Virus record (IMG/VR): IMGVR_UViG_3300025141_013570
Location: 1-62,656 of that record
Origin: a virus
Direction: 5' to 3' (one strand)
Length of the DNA stretch: 62,656 bases
The notes below the pieces were generated by a model that did no database searches, was not told the DNA's origin, and saw nothing but the letters and a program-made list of their open reading frames with translations. This document shows positions 9,714 to 19,700 of the stretch, piece by piece (positions within the stretch are counted from its first letter, which is position 1; each line of letters starts with the position of its first letter). Both the position numbers and the translations under genes were made by a program.

Positions 9714-10709
9714 TTAACAGGGTTCCTCATTTTCTGTGACGTACAGATCACGCATGAATGTGGTTCTCTTTGCTTCGCCTCCCGGGGTCATGCCGGCTGC
9801 GCTATAAACTCTATCAGGAATGTCTCGATCTAAATACAAATTAAAATAATACTCGACCTCGCCGACATTTGTCTCGGGATTGCCAAGTGGTTTTGGGGCC
9901 GCGGCCGAGGCATCTGGATTCCGCTGGAAGGCCATTGGCACCAGAGTGCTAGGCTTTGCTTCGGGTCCAGAGCCTGTGGCCGGGGATTCAAAGAAGACCT
10001 CTACATCAAAGTTCTCTTTTTGCAAGGCCGTATTTCCCTCTAAAATATCAAGAAGTAGGAAATTTTTCTCCACCGATAAATAAATATCGGTTCCTTCGAA
10101 TTTCGCACTAACTGCATTCTCGGATAGGGATCCTTCCTGAAAGAATGTTTTATAATCTATGTCAACATTTAATTGGGGAATCCTAGTAATAACGCCATTG
10201 TTGATATCGGCAAAACTGCTAGAAGGATTCGTAATAATGTAATCCTCCTTGGAAACAATCGTGTTCTTAAGAAATGATATGTTCCAGGCAGCAGTATGGT
10301 CTTTGGTGAGATCTGCGGTTCCAATTGGGTAGGATGAAAAATTAACTTTCTCAATAAAGGCTTGCTGCTGCAGCGCTTCGGTGTTCTCGGCTGGTTCTGA
10401 ATTGGTGGCGGCCAACGAACTACTGACATTATTAATAAAGCGAGCGACTCGGGTCTCGGCACCAGTTCGTGTGGGAATAACTTTTAAATTAGGGGTTTCA
10501 TACCGGATGCGTCGATCAATATCTTTCTGTGCTTCTTTGATAAAAGTACCATCTGAGCCCGTGCCGGCATATTGTGAATTATAAAGTATCTCATCATCAA
10601 AGAACGCATAGTGCACCGGCTTAAGCTTTCCTAAAGATAACAAATACTTCCCATACTCGGTAAGCTGGACTTCCATGATCTCTTCTTTTTTGTTGAAAAA
10701 TTCGGCCAT
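9714..10709 (-). CDS. Virion structural protein with LT-G/DDEI N-terminal motif (331 aa)
   Basis: A 331-residue protein starting MAEFFNKKEEIMEVQLTEYG. Residues 16-43 show L16-T17, G20, L24, G27 and YAFFDDEILY, matching the N-terminus of the protein at 1893-2876. The remainder is acidic and includes a Pro/Ala-rich stretch near 240-270. It ends ENEEPC. The gene sits between the 3499-residue LamG protein (3-base gap) and the 1001-residue protein (1-base gap). Co-expression and the shared module suggest a baseplate or fibre-linked structural subunit. No enzymatic motif is visible. Confidence 0.75.
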   Translation of the reverse strand: MAEFFNKKEEIMEVQLTEYGKYLLSLGKLKPVHYAFFDDEILYNSQYAGTGSDGTFIKEAQKDIDRRIRYETPNLKVIPTRTGAETRVARFINNVSSSLAATNSEPAENTEALQQQAFIEKVNFSSYPIGTADLTKDHTAAWNISFLKNTIVSKEDYIITNPSSSFADINNGVITRIPQLNVDIDYKTFFQEGSLSENAVSAKFEGTDIYLSVEKNFLLLDILEGNTALQKENFDVEVFFESPATGSGPEAKPSTLVPMAFQRNPDASAAAPKPLGNPETNVGEVEYYFNLYLDRDIPDRVYSAAGMTPGGEAKRTTFMRDLYVTENEEPC

Positions 10710-10712
10710 GGC

Positions 10713-13700
10713 TTACTCCAGACCTTCAGTGAGGTCTTCAGTTGTGTATACTGCTTCCTGATCGATACTAACTAGCTCTACCAGGGAGAAGTAATCATAT
10801 GGCCAGTTGTACGTATAAGGAGTATCTAGACTCGACTGTACGATGGGGGTCCCTTCGGTAAGGCTCTTGCGCTTAAAGATATTATAATCTTTTTCTGCTT
10901 TTCGTTTAACCTTGAACACCATCCACTGAAGGTCTCGATCGCTCTCTAACAACCGGTCCACCAATCCGCGAATTTTAATCCGCGATGTTTGCTTTTGGAA
11001 TTTGGAGCTTTCGGCCAACTTGGGCGGCAAGTTCTGCCAGATACGCTGAAGGTCTTCTTGATCTAGAGTCGCCGAAAATTCGAAGGCATAGAACGCAATG
11101 GGATTCACTGTTTCATTTATAAGAAAATCGAAAGTTGGGGGGAAAATATACTTGTTCAGTAAACTCGATTGAGTCTCAAATTCTTGAGTGTCAGTATCTA
11201 TGTCAAAAAATCGGCGATCGCCGGCTGTTGTTATAAAGGGTACACATACAATGGCTTCTTCGATGAGTTTGCCTTCTTGTAAGGTACCGATTCTCTTTTC
11301 GATAGTATCAAATCCCACAATCTTTGGTAATGAGTTTATCTCAATCTCTCCGTAGTTAGTCGAGTTATAGCTGCTCCTTCCCGCGGCGCCTCCGATTTCC
11401 TCGACGCTTAGGAAGATTCCCGAACTTCCAGTGGGAATAGAACCATATTGATGCCACATTCCACGCACTGGGATCGCGCGGGTGAACTGTTTGGGAGGAT
11501 CGGTACCGCCCCAGGGGTTGGTGGTTCCTAGGGAGGGAGGGAACTGGTCCGAGACCGAGGCCGCATAAAATCCCCGGGCGCCCGGCGTGGCCGAGGACGA
11601 CACATCATAAAAATTCATAACAGGTGTTTCCCACTTCGGCTGAATCATCCATCTAGCTTTTTGTTCTGTTGTTCCGTCGGGGACTACCAATAGTTTTTCA
11701 ACTATATTGACACTCGACGTAATCTGATTAAAAATGGTAAGGCGTGACATGGGGATTGCATTTCCGCCATGATTCTCTTTAGAGGTGTTATATAAGTCTC
11801 TCCATCGCCGGTGGATTCGATTGAGCTGAACGTCTTTATCATACTCAATAACAGAATAAGCTTGTATGTCATCCAGGGACGCTTTTCCACTATAGGGAGC
11901 CTTAAAGATAATATTTGCCTCACATTGTCCATAGAAGTGTGGCGGAAGAACATGTTCCCACGTGGGCGCTAAAAGACTCGTGTAGCCCGCGCCCCAGGAT
12001 GTCGACTGCGATAGATAAGTTGCAAGGGGGGGGCCGAAAGACATTGGATTATTGTACATACCGAACTGCAAAGGGCACAGATTATTATTAGCATGCACCG
12101 GGTAGCCGGCGTTGGGGCCGGCATACTTCCATGAAGGTTGTTTCAAGACAACCTTCATTCCGTAATAGTGATCCTTTTTTACTGATAGAAAGTTATCTTC
12201 TTCCTCGGATAAGAAAGTTTTCGGTTGAGATTGGAAAAAATTATATGTTTCACATAAGAAATTGTCGATTGCAAATTTGTACAACTGGGACGCGGCGTTG
12301 CTCGAATACCTAACATAACTTCGACGGGCCGCCAACATTTGATTTTGAGTGGCATGCATGAAACTGGCTGACCCCATTCCGGTGTCAAAGATACAAGCGT
12401 TAGGAACTGACTGTTTGTTAAGATATCTTTCCGGGTCTCGTATCGCATCAAAAGGAATCTTGTGCATATAGTATCCACCCGTATAGGCCGGGTTTAAACC
12501 GCCCCCACTAAAATGATCAACCGAGCTAGAGCCATTAGCCAAATTCAAATAATTCGTACTAATATTCATAGTATTTCCGTATACCTGGAGCCAGGGGCCG
12601 CCGGCCTTTCCGGGCGTGGTATTAAGCGTACCTGCCAACATGGGAAGCATAATTGGCGCGCCGGCGATCCTAGGTGTGTATTCTTCTAGATCTGCGGAGG
12701 GGCCGGAGATACCCGTAGGGCCCGGATCTACGGCGCGGTTGACAACCACAAAGTTGCCCACCCCGATACCAGATTTAATTGAATTAAATAAAATTCCGGG
12801 TGCCATCAAGGGCTCCATTAAAATCCGTGAGAAAGCGTCAGTCAGACGCGGACCTCCGGGATTGAGGGTCGGCTGACCAGTAATGGCCATTTCCGTGTAC
12901 TGACTTAAATCATAGTCGGCCATCGATTTTTTAAACAGCCTCCCAAGCTCTACCGATCTTTCGGCGGGATAAAAACCTTTGTATGGAAGGAACTGTAATA
13001 AAGCGTCGCATTTTAAATCCAAAGAATATCTCACCAATGGTTTGCCGTCTTGGTTGGCTTTACCTTGCAACTTATCGTCGACAATCTTAAAAAACTTCAA
13101 GAAATCAGCATTGGTATAAGTTTTATAAAATTCTCCATACGAACTGTCAGGGTATGTGCTTCCAGTAAGGGTAAATAGATTATTTAATTTGTTCAAATAA
13201 TCATACCCTAATTCCTCGTATTGCTCTAGATGTTCGCTGATTCTAAACTCGGGAACAATAGACATCCCCTTTCCTAATTTTTGAAGATTATCGCTGTACA
13301 CACTATAGGGCTTGTATGGTTTAATCCCAGTTTGGGTTGCGGCGGTCCACGCCTGATTACCTAGAATATTATAGGGACCATCTTCCGCGAGGATGACGCC
13401 CTCGCCGGGGTGTTTGCCATCGGGTGCGTACTCTCGGCCTCCGCCGTATATAGGCATCACATAGGATACAGATGCACTAATTGAAAAGCCGCCGGCGGAA
13501 GCACTAGGCCAGGGTGTCCCGGTGGTGTTGGAACCAGAAACTCCCCATCTGCAATATGGATTCTGGAGAATGCCAGCGCCATAACGACGGAAAGGAGTAT
13601 CTAAAACAGACCGAGGTAAAATGTCCGATGCGAAGTTATCTCGACTGAAGCTAACAGCCCAGCCCGCAGGACCCGGGACGGTACCAGTAAAATTAACGCT

Positions 13701-16700
13701 CAAGTTGGCATCAAGAGGCCAAACACTTGAACTAATGGCCCGAGTGGCTCCATCGAGGGCATATGCGCCGGCAGGAAGGGACCGCAAATTCCGCACATCG
13801 TTCCAAACATCTAAAATACTATAGTTTTGTCGAGTTCTCACCTCAGCCGTCCCGGCATTCGTAATTGCAGGATATGCTTTCTGACCATAGCGATACATGG
13901 CACTGAGGCTTGAACTCAATCCATAATCTCTGATTGTATCAACTGCATTTTCACTGGTCAGGACATAACGATTTTGGAGACCCAGACGACTGTTAAGGCC
14001 CTCGTTGTCAAAATACTCTAGCTTGCCTTGGAATGGTACCTTGAGGACAACGTTGTTGGCTTCATCGGGGTCGGTTGTGTTGTCCTCGAAAGCCACGATC
14101 ATGGGACGGGATCGGCCGTAATCAACTGGCCCCTCCTTATAATTGATCGCCTGGTTTGACTTGAGCCCTTCAATAAAGCCATTAGCTCCCGCCACAGTTG
14201 GGGGCGGGACTAGGGCGCCTATTAGATTCTCCTGGCGCATGCGCCGCGCCACAGCACCTTCTCCTGTACGTATTTGCTTCCAGGTGGGGTACCCATAAGG
14301 GCCGTTACGAACAGTATTTAAAAAGTTAAGCGCGGCCGGGTAACGTCTCGAGTCAATTCCATATGGGTTAAGCGGGTTTAAGTAAGAGGATGTGGGACTA
14401 TTATCAAAGGATCCGGTTCCCAAAGTAAACCCAAGAGTACCGAGGTTTGCGTTGACCGGATCAATTGTGACCAGACTCATTCCGTTAAACGTAACCGCCT
14501 TGTTAATCTGTGAGCCGCTTAAAATTCCAGGTATAACCGAAGCACTGATGGCCGACGGTGCATAAAGGGAACCGATTGTCCTTCCGTTAGCTAGGGAAGA
14601 AGTAACCCAGGAATATTGCTGGGTAGATCGCGGGATTGCATGCTGAACATAATGGTTATCATATGTTGGGAGGAAGTCCCAATGATAAAAAGAGCCGCTA
14701 GCGGGGGCCAGACTGTAGGGCCCGACGGCTTTACTGTCGAGTTCTCGATCCGGCCTCTGATTTATAATTCTTGACTGGGTGTCTCCGTAGCGCTTACTGA
14801 AGCGGTACCAGGCAACTAGGTTTCTGGAAATACCGGGGGGCCATTCTACTGATGTGTTATTAAACCTCGTAGGACCATCTGTCAGCCATGCGCGCTGTTT
14901 GTCAGACCCGGGGCCGTCGGCATATAATTGTTCTACATCAAGCGCAGATAACGGACGCGTCCACACAGCGAAATTGGCGAGGTTACCTATGAGGTTGTAA
15001 CTGGTGGCGCTGTGGTATTTACCCAGGTTGAGGGGATAGCTGCTGTACCCAGTGTTGTTGTTGTTACTGCCGACGACGTAAACACCATCAACATAACATT
15101 TACACTCTATGCTGGGATGATCGTCATCATAGACGATTGTCCAGTGTTGCCATTGACCCAATTTTACCGCGCTTCCAGGGGGGGACATAGACCCGGCCCA
15201 GAGTTCAATTTTCCAGTTCGCCGAGGCCGTCGTTTTCCAGAGAGATAAATGAGAATAATTCCCTAGCGTGAACACCATGGTGCCGAAGTCGTCGTAGTCT
15301 TCGAGATACAGCCAAAAAGAAATCGAAAAGTCTTTCCCGGCGCCGATAAGCTCATTCCATCTCGTAACCGTACCTAGTTCTATCGCCCTGCCGTCGTGGG
15401 AGCCCGGGCTGAACCCAACAGTAGGCACCGGTATAAACTTGGGAGAGACATTTGTAGCGTTTCTATTGGTCTTGTGGTACGAAGGGGTGGTAACGTAGGT
15501 CAAAGCCGGCACAGAGCCGTACGCGGCGTCTGAACCGAAGGGGCCACAATGTAGGCTTGAGCGTTGGTCAAGGCCACGGTTCTTGCCGATTTGATCGACA
15601 ACGGTGATGGTCTGCGCAGCGATAGGGTCAACCGAAGCAGATCCGGAGAGACCATAATTAATCACTGCAAGATTTCGATAAGGCAGCGCGTTGTAAACTG
15701 AAAGCTCTTCGTGGGCCGGATCCATGTAGCCACGGGACATCACCTCATAACCACAGCCCGCAAATCGGTTTACAATAATGGACTGATTAGAATTGGCGCC
15801 TGTGCGTTGGGGGAGATTGTAGTCTAAATCGCCGCCCGGATTTTGAGTATACGATCCATACCCGCCAAAAGGAGGGGAGTCGTCCACAATTGTGGGACTG
15901 TTGGCCGGGTCGCCGTTCCATTTTTTGACGTTATAGGCTTGATCAGGAAGGATATCGTCACTAATATTATCGCCCGGGCCTGAACCAAGGGGCAACCATG
16001 ACAATAACTGGTCTGGGACGGTCATTGCAGGATTAACCCTAGACCCCGCTCCGTATAGACTTTTGGCCTCTGCCGCTGTTAGTTCACGGTTCCAAACGGC
16101 AGCGTCGCACAGATACCCTTTATAACTGTTGAGGGCGTTACTTCCCCCAATGAACGGGTTTCCGCTCGTTAAATCCATGGGGTCCTCGACCGGAGTCACG
16201 TAGGCATTATCGAGCGTTCCATTGATATATAAATTCTGCGCGCCGGTGTTCCCCCCCGCAAAAGTAGCCACCACATGATACCACGTTCCGGCTGTCATTC
16301 CACCTGTTGTGCTTCGGACGATGCCAATTGTTGTATCGGCATTGATCCTCCACTCCAGCCGAAAAGTGGTGAAAGAACCATCACTGTCATAAATTTGAAT
16401 GTTTCGTTGCTGATTGCTACCGAAACGTATTAGCTGTGGCCACGCGTCGCCGCCGGTGTCGGCCTTCATCCAGAATGAAAAACTTACAGGGAGAGCATCG
16501 TTGCCAGAGCCACCGATATAAGGCTCCCACTCGCTAACAGAAACGGCGCCCCAATAGACCGCCTGATTCGACCCATCAAAATAGAGCGACTTACGTGTCA
16601 AAGGAGTAAGCGGGGGACGCCCTCTAGTGGCCAAGGTCTCGGGGTTCAAAGCAAAATCAAAAGACTGATCGTTGAAGAACGGATCATTCTTCTCGCGCGC

Positions 16701-19700
16701 GTTTGACTGAACTACCTGATAGTTCTTCTGGTAGTTGCCAATACTCCCTTGCGCAAGAACGCCGGAAAGACGAGTCCCCAACGAAGAGGTGACCATCTTG
16801 ATATTCTGAATGTTTACGGGGCGCTTGGTGCCGACGTTTCTTAGGCGCTGGGCTGTGGGTATCGATGCCCGGGTGTCATTTGTCGCACCGCCTTCGTAGT
16901 TCGGCGGAACAACACCCAACATTGGAGTATCGAAGTCTGCACCAGTGGCAGAGTCGACTCCAGAGAATTCAATCTTCCATCCTTCGGCTCGATCGAGATG
17001 GTCATCGCTCCCAGCATTAATCTCGGTATGACGATACTGACGGCCACCCACAAACTTTTCTGTGAATGGGCTCTGCATTGGAATATCAGAGTTATATACC
17101 AGATCATGATGAAGGTTTGTAATCATTGTTCCGGTTGCATAGTTATTCACAACCGCAGCATTGGCACCGTCAGTTACCGAAGATGAATACAAGCTAAAGG
17201 GAAGAATTAAATTGCCATCCGCTTTTCTAGTGTTCGCGGGGGACCGATTGGCATCCGGGTCCATCTCGAATCCTAGGCGCTGCTTATAAGCGGGGTGATA
17301 AACATCGGTCGTGTTGCGTAATTGTTCCACCCCTGATCCATACCCGACCACCACATTGACTGCCGCGTTGTTGTTAGTGGGGCCAAACGGCTCGGTTGCA
17401 CGATAAACAAAATTAACTCTTTTGTTCTGATTAAACCCAACACCACCGAGTGTATAATTACCGCTTCCGCCAAACCTATAGGGAGCCTGCTGGGCTCGTT
17501 TGTTGGCGGTCTTGATAGAGGTTAGTATGGTTTGTTTGTTCTTGTTGACTTTGGCGGCCGCGGCCCTAATGGCTAAATTGTTTCGTTCAGCCCGAGTTTG
17601 CCACCAAATAGATTTTTGATTTTGAGGCTGGACCCCACCGGGGGCGGCAGGGGGAGGAGCATGGTCGAGGGCCCATCGTTTAAAATTAATCGGCTGTGAT
17701 GTGCCGAGGACACGCTTTGTATAGGCATTAGCCGAATAGAAACCAGTTCCCTGAGGATCATCTTCCGGAGAGGCCGACATTTCGGCGGACTCCTCGGAAC
17801 CGACTGCAGTACCTTCAATAGCGCTCAACTGCTGTTTGACGTTCTGGAATTTATGCTGGTACTTGCTGCGCTCCAACATGTGGCTTTCGATCACAGTTCT
17901 TACGTTTTCCGCAAAGTCTGCGGAAGCTGGCACTAGTTGCTGCAGCATCATCGTTAGTGAGGAATCAAACCACTTATAGAATTCATAAAACTTCTCGAAA
18001 TCTATCTCATTGTTCGACACGCGCGAGAAAAAGCGCTGGCGTAAAACTTTAAGTCCCTTGTACTCGGGTCGATATCGATTTACTGGTTCCCCAATAATAT
18101 TGTGGATGTCTTTCAAAGTAGCAAAGTAGTTAATCATCTCAACCGATAAGGCTTGAGCCATACTCTTTTCAAATGCATAGAAAAGCTCAATCGGCCGGGA
18201 TTCGCGAGTAAAGACTTTCTGCTCCATTAAGTTAAGAACAGTAACGGCATCGCTGCTCTGAATGTTCTCTGGCAATTGTAGTTTTGACGCAACCACGAAA
18301 TCCTTATCTGTCACCTTAATGGAAGATGCTGGGAAGCCCGTGCCTAGGGCCGGGTGTTGCTTACCGAGAATATTCCCTAACCAGTCAAACCTGGTAGCGG
18401 CTGTGACAGCGGACCCAGAAAACTCGTCACTAACGGTGAACTGCCCTGATGTGTTGGATCCAGTAACCTGCGAGAACTCCCAATTAAAAGCTAGTGTATC
18501 GGCCTGCAGGATTTCTCCTCCATAGGACCCTGATGCTTGGAAAGGGTATGCATAAGAGTGAGGCTTAAAAGACCCATAATTTCGGGTATCAAACGCGTGG
18601 CCTCGTAAGGCGCGGTCGTTTAGATAGTCCATCCAATATCTACAAGCGTTAACCTTGACGTCCGCTGATTGAAGAACCGACCCGGTGAAATTGGTGCGAT
18701 GGGCTCCGATGTACGTTCTCCTGCTTCCAGTTATAAACCCTACCGGAGGAGTAATGGTTTCGCTAACCGTAAACTCATTACGAAGAACCCCTGCCTCGAC
18801 CTGTACACCATGAAGCTCGACTGTGTATTTTAAGCCAGTTTGAGCTTGAGCGGCGAGGCCGGCCAAGGGGTAGTTTTCGGGCTTAATCCTTACTGCCAAA
18901 TTCCAATTGGAATTATTATAAGTGTCTTGATAGAGTGGAGATGTGAGCTTCGGAACGTGTCCGCCAACTGTACCCGTGAGAACAAACCGAACATTGGGAG
19001 AAGTTATTTCATCTCGTACAGCATAAACCTGGAAGTTTGTATCATCTAACGAGTGCCAGGTCGTATTCGTTTCAGAACTAACTGGCTGGTGGACTCCAAA
19101 TAGGGATGCACTAATAACGTTCGTATCAAAATAGAAGGTCGCGCTTTGATCCGGCTTTTTGGGAAATAAAATATCAGCTTCGAGTGTGTGAGCATAACCC
19201 CCGGTAAGATGATTGCTGCCGAGGACTATGCCCGTTGTGTTGGTGGTATCCAGAGGGTCTTGAAATTGAAAGACTGACGCATTCTTATTGTCTGCCGTAT
19301 TAAAATCTACAAATTTTTCAGCTACTGAAACGTTGCGCCTGTTGTTCCTGACTTCGTACTCGACTCCGCCGGCATATACATTCAGTTTAACCAATTCATC
19401 GTCGATGCCAAAACATCGCATCAAGTTGCGGAAAGACTTTTCAGTACCCTTTGATTTATAAATGTAAACTAGATTATTATAAATGTTATGATAAATCGTA
19501 TTTTTAATATCCTGCAAAGACTTTTCATACAATCGATCTTCACTGCGATCGGCTAGCTTCTCAAGAACATCTGCATCAATAAAAAGCTCCGGTGCTACGA
19601 AACCAGCTGACTGAAGTAGATGCTCTGCGAAAGGAAGAGGCTTGTGACTACTGGAAGGATAGGTAACGGTTTGTAGCTTGGACAGCGAACCAATTTGTAA

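Noticed and set aside
9714-9751. Longer N-terminus for the 1001-residue protein starting at 9751
   Set aside because: It would overlap the preceding gene's end by 38 bases; ATG 9712 right after the stop with GAGGAA upstream is better.
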